A DNA stretch of 47,084 bases from contig JAIXXG010000074.1 of assembly GCA_027490915.1 (NCBI GenBank), positions 1-47,084 on the forward strand, in the 5' to 3' direction. The DNA comes from Microbacteriaceae bacterium (GTDB lineage Bacteria; Actinomycetota; Actinomycetes; Actinomycetales; Microbacteriaceae). The notes under the pieces were generated by a model. The model did no database searches. It was not told the DNA's origin and was given only the letters and a program-made list of their open reading frames with translations. The position numbers and the translations under genes were made by a program. Every line of letters starts with the position of its first letter. Positions within the stretch are counted from its first letter, which is position 1. Shown here piece by piece: positions 6,955 through 15,188 of this stretch.

Positions 6955-8285
6955 GCCGTGCCGCCCGCCTCATCGAACGATGAGGGCTCCGCATCCGGTG
7001 CCGTGAAGACGGGCCACGAGAGCACGACGACCGTTCCGCGGCCGATGGCGGTGCGCAGCGCGGCCTGACCACCCGCGTTCGCCGTGCGCTCGACGATCGA
7101 GCGCCGCACGCCGAGCCGCTCGGCCGGCACCTGCTCGGGGTCGAAGCCGCCGCCGGCGTCGCCGACCTCGATCTCGACCGCTCCGCCGTGCACGCCCGAC
7201 ACCTTGAGCCAGCGGCGCACCTCGGGGCCGCCCGCGTGCTGCACGCTGTTCATCATCGCCTGCACAGCCGCCGAGTAGAGGGCCTCGGCCTGCGCGGCGG
7301 GGATCACGCGCGTGTCGAGCGACCGCACCCGCACCGAGAACGGCACGGGCATCTGCCGAGCGGCGGTCACGATGCGGTCGGCCAGCTGCCGGAAGCGCAC
7401 CGTGGAGCCGTCATCGGGCGAGACCAGAGCCGCCTCGTCGAGATGGCGCATCGCGTTGGCCGCCATCTGCGCCGAGAGGGCCTTCTGCTCGGGCGTCTCG
7501 GCGCGAGCGGCCGTCAGCAGGGTGGTGAGCACGCTGTCGTGCACGATCGAGTCGACGTGCACGCGCTCGACCTCGGTCGCATGCTGCCGCACCGCGCGCG
7601 AATAGCGGTCGAGCGCGGCCCCCTGAGCCTCGTCGACCGACGTCGCGGCCGCACGGGTCATCGTGACGATGACGAGCACGGCGCCGCCGAGGATGATCGC
7701 GTAGATCGCGTTGAACAGCCCGAGCTCCCAGGGCCCGCCGCCGCCCTGCGGCGTGGCCCGGATGATGCCGTAGATTAGCGGCACGATGATGAGGTAGGCC
7801 AGTGCCCCGCGCACCCGGAAGCCGATCGCGGCCGTCGCCGTCGCCACGGTGGTCAACTGGTAGAGCCAGTGATCGCCCTGCTGCGGCACCGCCGGGTCGG
7901 CGAGGAAGAAGGGCCAGGTCACGAGGGCCACGACGTACACGAACGAGACCAGCAGGTGCGAGCCCACCACCCAGCGCTTGATCGTCGAGCACAGCAGAGC
8001 GGTCAGCAGCGAGCCGTAGATCGCACCGACCGCGAGCGCCGACCAGAGCGGCTGCCCGAGGGCGTACTGGCTGAGCAGTCCTGGCACCGCCTGCAGCCCG
8101 AACACGATGCCGAACCACGCGACCGAGCGCGACACCACCGTGTCGACGCGCTTGCGGCTCAGCGGCGTGCGCTGCGGTGCCCGCTGCGGGTCGAGCCGCG
8201 ACTCCCGCCGCGATTCGCGTCGCGACGCGCGCCGCCCCGAGGGCGCACCGGTCGCGACGGCCGGGTCCGCGTCAGGCCGACTCAT
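6951..8285 (-). CDS. NarL/DesK-type sensor histidine kinase
   Basis: This 444-residue kinase has an Arg-rich N-terminus that repeats RRES, then five or six membrane segments (residues about 50-210). An H-box, DSIVHDSVLTTL, has His249 as the likely phosphorylation site. The HATPase domain has N-box MMNSVQHA with Asn346, G1 box DAGGGFD with Asp376, and a second glycine box at RLGVRRSIVERTANAGGQ. No extracellular sensing domain is visible, so the signal is probably sensed within or near the membrane. The start overlaps the 3' end of the response-regulator gene by 14 nt; an ATG two codons upstream (8291) is possible. It should phosphorylate the adjacent regulator at 8272-9006. Confidence 0.88.
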   Translation of the reverse strand: MSRPDADPAVATGAPSGRRASRRESRRESRLDPQRAPQRTPLSRKRVDTVVSRSVAWFGIVFGLQAVPGLLSQYALGQPLWSALAVGAIYGSLLTALLCSTIKRWVVGSHLLVSFVYVVALVTWPFFLADPAVPQQGDHWLYQLTTVATATAAIGFRVRGALAYLIIVPLIYGIIRATPQGGGGPWELGLFNAIYAIILGGAVLVIVTMTRAAATSVDEAQGAALDRYSRAVRQHATEVERVHVDSIVHDSVLTTLLTAARAETPEQKALSAQMAANAMRHLDEAALVSPDDGSTVRFRQLADRIVTAARQMPVPFSVRVRSLDTRVIPAAQAEALYSAAVQAMMNSVQHAGGPEVRRWLKVSGVHGGAVEIEVGDAGGGFDPEQVPAERLGVRRSIVERTANAGGQAALRTAIGRGTVVVLSWPVFTAPDAEPSSFDEAGGTA

Positions 8286-9006
8286 CACCATCGGGATCGA
8301 GACCCGGGAGGATGCCGTCTTCGACCGCGCGCCGCAGCAGGTCGACCTTCGTCGGCGCCGGGCGGCCGACCTCGACGTACTTCGCACGGATGCGGTCGAG
8401 GTACTCGCGCGCCGTCGAGTACCCGATGCCGAGCTGCTGGGCGGCGAGCTTGAGCGGCAGGCCGCTCGCGTACAGGTGCAGGATCTCGCGCTCGCGACGC
8501 CCGAGCTGGGCCTTCGCGAAGTCGCGGTCGGCATCGATCGCGCTCGCCCACTCGAGGTTGTTGAGCACCTCGCCGTGCGCGACGGTCTCGGCCGCGGCGA
8601 TGACCGTGCTGGTCGCCGACGACTTCGGGATCACACCGGCGGCACCGGCCGCGAGCGCCTCGCGCACGCTCGCCACGCGATCGGCGATCGAGTGCACGAG
8701 CACGCCGGCGCCGAGCGCCTGCACGGCCTTCACGTTCTCGGTGACGCTCGAGCCGTCGCCGAGCGACAGGTCGAGAACCACGACGTCGAGCTCGCGCCCG
8801 TCGAGGGCCTCCACCAGCTCGGGCACGCTCGCCGAGGTCGTCACGACGGTGAAGCCCGCGTTCTGGAAGGCCGCCTGCAGACCGAGCCGCACCGACTCGT
8901 GGTCGTCGACGATCGCGACGCGAACGCTCTTGCTCACCGGGGCGACCACTGCTGCAGACCCAGACCCTTCATCGTGGATGGCGCGAGGCCGACACCTCCG
9001 GCGCAC
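8272..9006 (-). CDS. LuxR/NarL-family response regulator
   Basis: The receiver domain begins at VRVAIVDDHESV, with the acidic pair at Asp34-Asp35 and the phospho-acceptor Asp79 in VVVLDLS, counting from the GTG at 9006. Conserved Ser/Lys residues follow in HSIAD and IPKSS. The C-terminal LuxR helix-turn-helix lies in LGRREREILHLYASG through STAREYLDRIRAKY. I chose GTG 9006 because TACCAT lies 7 nt upstream, the usual leaderless spacing here. A GTG at 8937 (VSKSVRV) would remove 23 poorly conserved residues and remains possible. The gene heads an operon of regulator, kinase and pseudokinase; its targets are unknown. Confidence 0.88.
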   Translation of the reverse strand: MRRRCRPRAIHDEGSGSAAVVAPVSKSVRVAIVDDHESVRLGLQAAFQNAGFTVVTTSASVPELVEALDGRELDVVVLDLSLGDGSSVTENVKAVQALGAGVLVHSIADRVASVREALAAGAAGVIPKSSATSTVIAAAETVAHGEVLNNLEWASAIDADRDFAKAQLGRREREILHLYASGLPLKLAAQQLGIGYSTAREYLDRIRAKYVEVGRPAPTKVDLLRRAVEDGILPGLDPDGDESA

Positions 9007-9013
9007 TGCTCTC

Positions 9014-9019
9014 ATGGTA
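9014..9019 (-). promoter_or_regulatory. -10 box TACCAT of the two-component operon
   Basis: TACCAT on the minus strand lies 7 nt before the GTG at 9006, consistent with leaderless transcription. It lies just downstream of the hairpin at 9031-9046. Confidence 0.5.
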
Positions 9020-9030
9020 GCCGCGCACAG

Positions 9031-9046
9031 GCCCCCCGCGGGGGGC
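9031..9046 (-). terminator. GC hairpin after the RNA methyltransferase gene
   Basis: GCCCCC-CGCG-GGGGGC is a perfect palindrome 48 nt past the minus-strand stop at 9094. It would separate this gene from the two-component operon, which follows in the same direction. Confidence 0.5.
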
Positions 9047-9093
9047 ATGGCGCGCCGCGCGCGCGATCGCCGCGTGCCGGACCCTGGCGATCG

Positions 9094-10350
9094 TCAGTCG
9101 CGCACGAAGGTCGCGACGGCCTCCAGGTGGTGCGTGTGCGGGAACAGATCGAAGGCCCGGATGCTCACCATCCGATACCCGTCGGCCGCGGCGAGCGCCG
9201 CATCGCGCGCGAGCGCGACCGGGTCGCAGGCGACGTAGACCAGCTGCGCGGGGGCGAGGCGGCCGAGCAGCTGCATCACCTCGGTTCCGGCCCCGGCCCG
9301 CGGCGGATCGAGCACCACCGTCGCGGCGCGCAGCCGGTCGCGCTCGGCGGCCGCGGCACCGGCGTCGAGCGCCCGCAGCCAGCGATCGACGCGGCCGGGC
9401 TCGGCCGAGGCCCCCACCCACCCGGCGAGGTTCTCGCTCGCGTGATCGGTCGCGCGCTCGTCGGCCTCGACGCTCGTGATGCTCGTGCTCGCCCCGAAGC
9501 GCTCGGCCACCGCGGCCGCGAGCAGTCCGACCCCGCCGTACAGGTCGAGGTTGCGGGCGCGCGGGTCGAACAGCTCGGGCACGATCGCCTCCTGCACGGC
9601 CACGCTGAGAGCGGCGGGCGCCTCGCGGTGCACCTGCCAGAAGCCGGTGTCGTCGAGCTGGAACTCCCGGCCCCGGACGACCTCGCGGATGACGGTCGGC
9701 TTCTGCTCCCCGATCACCAGGCGCGGCTCGCCCACGGTCGGCGCGAGCACATCGAGGGTGCCCAGGCCGGTGAACCGCTCGGCAAAGGGGATCGCGGCCT
9801 GCACCGCGGGGGTCGCGAGCGGCGCATCCGTCAAGGGGATGACCGTGTGCGAGCGCGACGCCATCGGTCCGAGCCGACCCTGCGCGTCGACGTGCAGTCG
9901 GATGCGCGTGCGCCAGCCCAGGCCGTTCGCCGCGGCGTCGCCGGGCAGCGCCTCGACCTGCAGGGCGGTCGGGCCCCCCGGCAGCTCCTCCAGCGCGAGG
10001 CCGGCGAAGCGCTGCAGCGACTCGACGAGCACCTGGCGCTTGAGCTCGCGCTGGTGGGCGAGAGCGATGTGGCCGAACTCGGCGCCGCCGGCGCGCCCCC
10101 GCGGGTCGCGGTCGAGACCGGCGGCCGCCCAGACGTGCTCGCGGCGGTGCGGGCTCGGCTCGAGCACGGCGACGGTGTCGGCGCGCCAGAAGCTCTTCTT
10201 GCGGTCGTCGCTCACGCGCGCCCGCACCGTCTCGCCCGGAATGGCGTCGGAGACGAAGACCACCCGCCCGTCAAGCCGCCCGACCGCGATGCCGCCGTGG
10301 GCGATCTTGTCGACGGTCAGTTCGATCTCCGTGCCGATGTGCTCACCCAT
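9094..10350 (-). CDS. TrmA/RlmCD-family RNA m5U methyltransferase
   Basis: A 418-residue class I SAM-dependent RNA methyltransferase that probably makes 5-methyluridine in rRNA or tRNA. An N-terminal TRAM domain (residues 1-60, with IAHGGIAVGRLDGRVVFV) leads into the body. LDLYGGVGLLAAAVAERFG is the SAM-binding loop, VVLDPPRAG the second motif, and VYVACDP carries the catalytic Cys; the closing FPHTHHLEAV is typical. Many relatives bind a 4Fe-4S cluster through cysteines just after the TRAM domain (CGGC pattern). Here that position reads RAGGAEFGH, with no cysteine, so the cluster is absent. The ATG at 10350 has TAGGCT 6 nt upstream. Confidence 0.9.
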   Translation of the reverse strand: MGEHIGTEIELTVDKIAHGGIAVGRLDGRVVFVSDAIPGETVRARVSDDRKKSFWRADTVAVLEPSPHRREHVWAAAGLDRDPRGRAGGAEFGHIALAHQRELKRQVLVESLQRFAGLALEELPGGPTALQVEALPGDAAANGLGWRTRIRLHVDAQGRLGPMASRSHTVIPLTDAPLATPAVQAAIPFAERFTGLGTLDVLAPTVGEPRLVIGEQKPTVIREVVRGREFQLDDTGFWQVHREAPAALSVAVQEAIVPELFDPRARNLDLYGGVGLLAAAVAERFGASTSITSVEADERATDHASENLAGWVGASAEPGRVDRWLRALDAGAAAAERDRLRAATVVLDPPRAGAGTEVMQLLGRLAPAQLVYVACDPVALARDAALAAADGYRMVSIRAFDLFPHTHHLEAVATFVRD

Positions 10351-10356
10351 GCGTTC

Positions 10357-10362
10357 AGCCTA
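10357..10362 (-). promoter_or_regulatory. -10 box TAGGCT, leaderless promoter of the methyltransferase
   Basis: TAGGCT on the minus strand is 6 nt before the ATG at 10350. It sits back to back with the maf promoter, only 11 bp away. Confidence 0.6.
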
Positions 10363-10373
10363 GGTGCGCGCCG

Positions 10374-10379
10374 TAGCAT
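10374..10379 (+). promoter_or_regulatory. -10 box TAGCAT, leaderless promoter of maf
   Basis: TAGCAT is 6 nt before the GTG at 10386. Only 35 bp separate the two divergent start codons, so each promoter's -35 region lies at or inside the other gene's 5' end. Confidence 0.6.
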
Positions 10380-10385
10380 CGAGGC

Positions 10386-11048
10386 GTGCGCCTCTACCTC
10401 GCCTCGACGTCGCCCGCCCGCCTCGCGACGCTGCGGGCGGTCGGCATCGAGCCGGTCGCGTTCGCGCCCGGGGTGGATGAGGAGGCGGCCGTCGCCGCGG
10501 CTGCGGCGCAGCATCCCGATGGCGCGCTGCCGGCCGCCGAGATGGTGCAGCTGCTCGCGCGGCTGAAGGCCGAAGCGGGGCTCGACCCGGCGGTGCTCGC
10601 GGCCGCGGGGCTCGAGCCGGCCGGCGTCGACGGGTTCATCCTCGGCGGCGACTCAGCGTTCGAGCTCGACGGCACGGTCTACGGCAAGCCGCACGAGGCG
10701 CACATCGCCCGCGAGCGCTGGCTCGCCCAGCGGGGGCGCAGCGGCGTGCTGCACTCGGGGCACTGGCTCATCGACCATCGCGGGGGGCGGCTGCGCGGGG
10801 CGACCGGTCGGGCCTCGCACGCGACGGTGCACTTCGCCGACGACATCGAGACCGACGAGATCGACGCCTACATCGCCACCGGCGAGCCGCTGAAGGTCGC
10901 CGGGGCCTTCACGATCGACTCGAAGGGCGCGGGCTTCATCGACCGCATCGAGGGCGACCCGCACACGGTCGTCGGTCTCTCGGTGCCGCTGCTGCGCAAG
11001 CTCGTGCACGAACTCGGCGGCCGATGGACCGACCTCTGGAACCGCTGA
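10386..11048 (+). CDS. maf: Maf-family nucleotide pyrophosphatase
   Basis: This 220-residue protein has the Maf start MRLYLASTSPARLATL and the family motifs LGGDSAFELDG, YGKPHEAHIARERWLAQRGRSG and KVAGAFTIDSKGAGFI. Maf proteins hydrolyse non-canonical nucleoside triphosphates to monophosphates and have also been linked to septum control. The Ala-rich stretch around residues 35-50 is longer than in many homologues. In Mycobacterium a Maf-like gene also lies between accE5 and accA3, so the position agrees with an old gene order. The start is set by the -10 box at 10374. Confidence 0.9.
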   Translation: MRLYLASTSPARLATLRAVGIEPVAFAPGVDEEAAVAAAAAQHPDGALPAAEMVQLLARLKAEAGLDPAVLAAAGLEPAGVDGFILGGDSAFELDGTVYGKPHEAHIARERWLAQRGRSGVLHSGHWLIDHRGGRLRGATGRASHATVHFADDIETDEIDAYIATGEPLKVAGAFTIDSKGAGFIDRIEGDPHTVVGLSVPLLRKLVHELGGRWTDLWNR

Positions 11049-11085
11049 CGGCCGATCCCGGTATCCGCTAACCCTCCCGCCCTCC

Positions 11086-11108
11086 TTTTGTGGCGCACCG
11101 CCAAACCG
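11086..11108 (+). promoter_or_regulatory. Shared acc motif, copy 2 (upstream of carboxylase alpha gene)
   Basis: TTTTGTG, then GCGCAC, then CGCCAA and CCG, matching 3658-3680 at 19 of 23 positions. It starts 55 nt before the ATG at 11141. In this copy the core GTGGCG-cac-CGCCAA comes close to an inverted repeat. Confidence 0.6.
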
Positions 11109-11126
11109 GGGCACCCGGCGCACCCC

Positions 11127-11132
11127 TAGGCT
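11127..11132 (+). promoter_or_regulatory. -10 box TAGGCT of the carboxylase alpha gene
   Basis: TAGGCT lies 8 nt before the ATG at 11141. The GGGGAA in the spacer could act as a weak ribosome site, but the spacing fits a leaderless start. Confidence 0.55.
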
Positions 11133-11140
11133 GGGGAACC

Positions 11141-12916
11141 ATGGCCCGCATCACGAAGATCCTCATCGCCAACCGAGGCGAGATCGCCGTCCGCGTCATC
11201 CGCGCCGCCCGCGACGCCGGCATCGCCACCGTCGCCGTCTACGCCGATCAAGACCGGGATGCCCGCCACGTGCGCCTCGCCGACGAGGCCTACGCCCTCA
11301 ACGGGTCGACGAGCGCCGAGACGTACCTCGTCATCGAGAAGCTGCTCAGCGTCGCCCGCCGGTCGGGAGCGAACGCCGTGCACCCGGGCTACGGGTTTCT
11401 CGCCGAGAACGCCGACTTCGCCCGCGCCGTGATCGACGCCGGGCTCATCTGGGTCGGGCCGTCGCCCGAGGCCATCGAGAAGCTCGGCGACAAGGTCAGC
11501 GCCCGCCACATCGCCGAGAAGGTCGGCGCGCCCCTGGCGCCGGGAACCCTGAACCCGGTGAGCGGCGCCGACGAGGTGCTCGCGTTCGTCGACGAGCACG
11601 GGCTGCCCGTCGCCATCAAGGCCGCCTTCGGCGGTGGCGGCCGCGGCCTCAAGGTCGCCCGCACGCGCGAGGAGGTGCCCGAGCTCTTCGAGTCGGCCAC
11701 CCGCGAGGCCGTCGCCGCGTTCGGTCGCGGCGAGTGCTTCGTCGAGAAGTACCTCGACAAGCCGCGCCACGTCGAGACCCAGTGCCTCGCCGACGCGCAC
11801 GGCAACGTCGTCGTCATCTCGACGCGCGACTGCTCGCTGCAGCGCCGCCACCAGAAGCTCGTCGAGGAGGCTCCCGCGCCGTTCCTCACCCCCGAGCAGA
11901 TCGAGCTGCTCTACTCGTCGTCGAAGGCCATCCTCAAGGAGGTCGGCTACCTCGGTGCCGGCACCTGCGAGTTCCTCATCGGTGCCGACGGCACCGTGTC
12001 GTTCCTCGAGGTCAACACCCGCCTGCAGGTCGAGCACCCGGTCTCGGAGGAGGTCACGGGCATCGACCTCGTGCGCGAGCAGTTCCGGCTCGCCGAGGGC
12101 GAGGAGATCGGCTACGACGACCCGGTGGCGCACGGCCACTCGTTCGAGTTCCGCATCAACGGGGAGGACCCGGGCCTGAACTTTCTGCCGATGCCCGGGC
12201 CGGTGCACGCCCTGCGCTTCCCGGGCGGCCCCGGCGTGCGCGTCGACTCGGGCGTCACCACGGGCGACGTCATCTCGGGTGCCTTCGACTCGCTGCTCGC
12301 GAAGCTCATCGTCACCGGCAAGACGCGCGACGACGCGCTCGAGCGCTCGCGCCGCGCCCTCGCCGAGTTCGAGGTCGCCGGGCTGCCGACCGTGCTGCCC
12401 TTCCACCGCGCGATCGTCGACGACCCGGCTTTCGCGCCCGCCGACGGCCAGCCGTTCAGCGTCTACACGCGGTGGATCGAGACCGAGTTCGACAACCAGC
12501 TCGAGCCCTGGAGCGGCTCGCTCGCCGAGCCGCTCGCGGCCCCGACCGCCCGCCACACGGTGGTCGTGGAGGTCGCCGGCAAGCGCCTCGAGGTGTCGCT
12601 GCCCGAGAACCTGGCCCCCGCATCCGCCTCGCGCGCCTCGACGGCGCTCACCGCTCCCCCGTCGCGGCGGGGCGGATCGCGCGTGGCCGCGGGCGCCTCG
12701 GGCGACGCGGTGAAGAGCCCCATGCAGGCCACGGTCGTGAAGATCGCGGTGGCCGAGGGCGACAGCGTGGTCGCGGGCGACCTCGTCGTCGTGCTCGAGG
12801 CCATGAAGATGGAGCAGCCGATGACCGCCCACAAGTCGGGCACCGTCGCCAGCATCGGCGCCGCTGTCGGCGACACCGTGGCATCGGGCCACGTGCTGCT
12901 CAGCATCGTCGACTAG
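11141..12916 (+). CDS. accA: Acyl-CoA carboxylase alpha subunit (biotin carboxylase plus biotin carrier)
   Basis: This 591-residue protein is an actinobacterial alpha chain of the AccA3/BccA kind. Residues 1-450 are biotin carboxylase, starting [22 protein letters not shown], with the ATP-grasp glycine loop [13 protein letters not shown] and the [18 protein letters not shown] active-site segment. A linker rich in Ala, Ser and Pro follows. The last 75 residues are the biotinyl domain, with the biotinylated Lys in [10 protein letters not shown]. It carboxylates its own biotin with bicarbonate and ATP and serves one or more AccD-type beta chains, including probably the one at 3713-5311. The ATG at 11141 is chosen over an in-frame upstream start because TAGGCT lies 8 nt before it. 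Confidence 0.96.
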   Translation: MARITKILIANRGEIAVRVIRAARDAGIATVAVYADQDRDARHVRLADEAYALNGSTSAETYLVIEKLLSVARRSGANAVHPGYGFLAENADFARAVIDAGLIWVGPSPEAIEKLGDKVSARHIAEKVGAPLAPGTLNPVSGADEVLAFVDEHGLPVAIKAAFGGGGRGLKVARTREEVPELFESATREAVAAFGRGECFVEKYLDKPRHVETQCLADAHGNVVVISTRDCSLQRRHQKLVEEAPAPFLTPEQIELLYSSSKAILKEVGYLGAGTCEFLIGADGTVSFLEVNTRLQVEHPVSEEVTGIDLVREQFRLAEGEEIGYDDPVAHGHSFEFRINGEDPGLNFLPMPGPVHALRFPGGPGVRVDSGVTTGDVISGAFDSLLAKLIVTGKTRDDALERSRRALAEFEVAGLPTVLPFHRAIVDDPAFAPADGQPFSVYTRWIETEFDNQLEPWSGSLAEPLAAPTARHTVVVEVAGKRLEVSLPENLAPASASRASTALTAPPSRRGGSRVAAGASGDAVKSPMQATVVKIAVAEGDSVVAGDLVVVLEAMKMEQPMTAHKSGTVASIGAAVGDTVASGHVLLSIVD

Positions 12917-12922
12917 GCGCCC

Positions 12923-12938
12923 GCGGCGCGGTCGCCGC
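12923..12938. terminator. Hairpin between convergent genes
   Basis: GCGGCG, a four-base loop and CGCCGC nearly fill the 22 bp between the stop codons of the carboxylase alpha gene and the convergent membrane-protein gene. It could terminate both. Confidence 0.6.
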
Positions 12939-13670
12939 TCAGACGATGCGGATGCGCGCCCCGAGCGCGGCCGGTGCATGCTCGCGGGCGTGCACCAGCA
13001 GGGTGTGCAGCAGCACGGCCACGCCGAGCATCTCCATGGCCTCCTCGGTCGTGTAGATGATCGCGCTCACCCAGTGCGCTCGCACGGGATCCATCGCCTG
13101 CCGCCACTCGAAGGTGGCACTGTCGACCATCTCCATGCCCGCGGCGCCGGCGATCCAGAGCGCGACCGCCGCGATCGCCCACAGCCGCGTGCGGGCGGGC
13201 AGGCGCACCACCCACGGCACGAAGATCAGCGCCACGAGCGCCGCGACGATGAGCGCCGGGATGACCCACGCCAGCAGGAACGGCCCGGTCGTGATCGAGA
13301 GGAGCGCCCGGAACGGCTCGACCCACATCTCGTGCAGCTGGATCTGCTCGTCGAGCGACGCCAGCAGCATCACCGCCGCGACCCCGAACCAGTACCCCGA
13401 GCGGGGCGCCCCGGCCGCGCGCTCGGCGACGCCGATGAGCACGGCGACGAGCGCGGTCGACAGCATCATGAGCAGCGTGAACCAGGTCGCGAGCCCCGAC
13501 TCGGCGCCGATCGACAGGATGCGCAGCAGCTCGCCCTGCAACAGCGTCGGCTCGGGCCACGCGAGCACGAGGGCCGAGCGCACGGCGTGCGCCGACACGA
13601 GCAGCCCGACGCCGATGAGGCAGGCGACGAGCACGCGTCGCGCGGGGAGCTCGATGGCGGCGGCAGCCAC
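12939..13670 (-). CDS. Integral membrane protein of unknown function
   Basis: This 243-residue protein has about six hydrophobic segments, starting with RRVLVACLIGVGLLVSAHAV. Two polar motifs lie between or inside helices: SLDEQIQLHE near residue 110 and YTTEEAMEMLG near 215, plus MVDSATFEW between them. The Asp/Glu/His spacing recalls membrane hydrolases or metal-binding membrane proteins, but I cannot assign a family. Its GTG overlaps the last base of the lpdA TAG (TAGTG), so it is co-translated with lpdA. A link to quinone or membrane redox work is possible from that context only. Confidence 0.72.
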   Translation of the reverse strand: MAAAAIELPARRVLVACLIGVGLLVSAHAVRSALVLAWPEPTLLQGELLRILSIGAESGLATWFTLLMMLSTALVAVLIGVAERAAGAPRSGYWFGVAAVMLLASLDEQIQLHEMWVEPFRALLSITTGPFLLAWVIPALIVAALVALIFVPWVVRLPARTRLWAIAAVALWIAGAAGMEMVDSATFEWRQAMDPVRAHWVSAIIYTTEEAMEMLGVAVLLHTLLVHAREHAPAALGARIRIV

Positions 13671-15109
13671 TAGTCGCGGCCGACGTGCATGGCGCGCGCC
13701 GCATCCGTGATGCCGCCCGACAGCGAGGGGTACACCGAGTAGGCGCGCGCCAGCTGATCGACCGTGAGGCGGTGCTCGACGGCGAGGGCGACGGGCAGGA
13801 TGAGCTCGGAGGCGCGCGGGGCGACGATGACGCCGCCGATGACGGTGCCCGAGGTGCGGGCGGCGAAGAGCTTGATGAAGCCGTCGCTGACGCCCTGCAT
13901 CTTCGCGCGCGGGTTGGTCTCGAGCATGAGCTTGTGCACGACGCCGCGCGTCGCGCCCTCCTCGATCTGCTTCTGCGAGAAGCCGACGGTGGCGATCTCG
14001 GGCGCGGTGAAGATGTTCGACGTGACGTTGCGCAGGGTCAGCGGCGTGACGGCGTCGCCCATCGCGTGGTACACCGCGGTGCGCCCCTGCATCGAGGCGA
14101 CCGAGGCCAGCGGCAGCGAGTCGCTGCAGTCGCCGACCGCGTAGACGCTCGGCATCGAGGTGCGGGCCACCTTGTTGACGGCGATGTGGCCGGATGCGGT
14201 GACCTGCACCCCCGCATCCTCGAGCCCGATGCCCGCGGTGTTGGGGATCGAGCCGACGGCCATGAGGCAGTGCGAGCCCTCGATGACGCGCCCGTCGGCG
14301 AGGGTCACGACGACACCGTCGCCGCTGCGCACCACCGAGTCGGCGCGGCTCTTCGAGAGCACGGTCATGCCGTTGCGGCGGAACACCGTCTCGAGCACCT
14401 GGGCGGCATCGGCGTCCTCCCCCGGCAGCACCTGGTCGCGGCTCGACACGAGGGTCACCTGCGCGCCGAGCGCGCGGTAGGCGGAGGCGAACTCGGCACC
14501 CGTGACACCCGAGCCGACGACGATGAGGTGCTCGGGCACGGTGTCGAGGCGGTAGAGCTGGGTCCAGGTGAGGATGCGCTCGCCGTCGGGCTGCGCGCTC
14601 GGCAGCTCGCGCGGGCTCGCGCCGACGGCGACGATGACCGTGTCGGCGTCGCACTGGTCGAAGTCGGTGCGCTTCTTGCCCTGCCCGGTCGACACGACGA
14701 CGCGCTGCGGGCCGTCGAGGCGCCCCTCGCCGACGATGATGCGCACGCCGGCGTCGAGCAGCTGCTGGCGCATGTCGTCGCTCTGCTCCTGCGCGAGCCG
14801 CAGCACGCGCTTGTTGACCTGCGCGAGGTTGACGGCCAGCTCGGGCTTGACCGCGCGCCCGCTCTCGCCGCGCGCGAAGAACTGCACGCCGAGTTCGCCG
14901 GCGCCGGCGATCGCCCCGGCGGCCTCGGCCGTCGCGATGAGGGTCTTCGAGGGCACGACGTCGGTGAGCACGGCCGAGCCGCCCACGCCGGCGCGCTCGA
15001 CGAGCGTCACCTCGGCCCCCAGCTGCGCTCCGGCGAGCGCGGCCTCGTAGCCGCCCGGGCCGCCGCCGAGAACGGCGATGCGCTGCTTGCGGTCGAAGAG
15101 TGTCGTCAT
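13670..15109 (-). CDS. lpdA: LpdA-type NAD(P)H-quinone dehydrogenase (disulfide-less flavoprotein)
   Basis: This 479-residue flavoprotein disulfide reductase homologue has the FAD motif IAVLGGGPGGYEAALAGAQ at residues 11-29, an NAD motif LIVVGSGVTGAEFASAYRALG, the FAD-contacting YAVGDCSDSLPLASVA, and a C-terminal dimerisation domain with AYSVYPSLSG. The usual redox CxxxxC after GG is replaced: Ala46 and Val51 occupy the cysteine positions in GGSAVLTDVVPSK. M. tuberculosis LpdA (Rv3303c) is likewise without the disulfide and reduces quinones rather than lipoamide, so I assign that role by homology. ATG 15109 has GGGAGG 9 nt upstream. It diverges from deoD. Confidence 0.88.
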   Translation of the reverse strand: MTTLFDRKQRIAVLGGGPGGYEAALAGAQLGAEVTLVERAGVGGSAVLTDVVPSKTLIATAEAAGAIAGAGELGVQFFARGESGRAVKPELAVNLAQVNKRVLRLAQEQSDDMRQQLLDAGVRIIVGEGRLDGPQRVVVSTGQGKKRTDFDQCDADTVIVAVGASPRELPSAQPDGERILTWTQLYRLDTVPEHLIVVGSGVTGAEFASAYRALGAQVTLVSSRDQVLPGEDADAAQVLETVFRRNGMTVLSKSRADSVVRSGDGVVVTLADGRVIEGSHCLMAVGSIPNTAGIGLEDAGVQVTASGHIAVNKVARTSMPSVYAVGDCSDSLPLASVASMQGRTAVYHAMGDAVTPLTLRNVTSNIFTAPEIATVGFSQKQIEEGATRGVVHKLMLETNPRAKMQGVSDGFIKLFAARTSGTVIGGVIVAPRASELILPVALAVEHRLTVDQLARAYSVYPSLSGGITDAARAMHVGRD

Positions 15110-15175
15110 GCTCACCATCCTCCCGCATCCAGGCCCTCATTCGAGCAGTCAGCGGCGGCGCGAGGGGCGCGTCAG

Positions 15176-15181
15176 TAGGCT
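15176..15181 (+). promoter_or_regulatory. -10 box TAGGCT, leaderless promoter of deoD
   Basis: TAGGCT lies 7 nt before the ATG at 15189, in the 79-bp gap shared with the divergent lpdA gene. Confidence 0.6.
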
Positions 15182-15188
15182 GGCAGGC

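Noticed and set aside
11126-12979. Long minus-strand frame opposite the carboxylase alpha gene
   Set aside because: Composition is that of antisense codons and the sense strand holds a complete biotin carboxylase.
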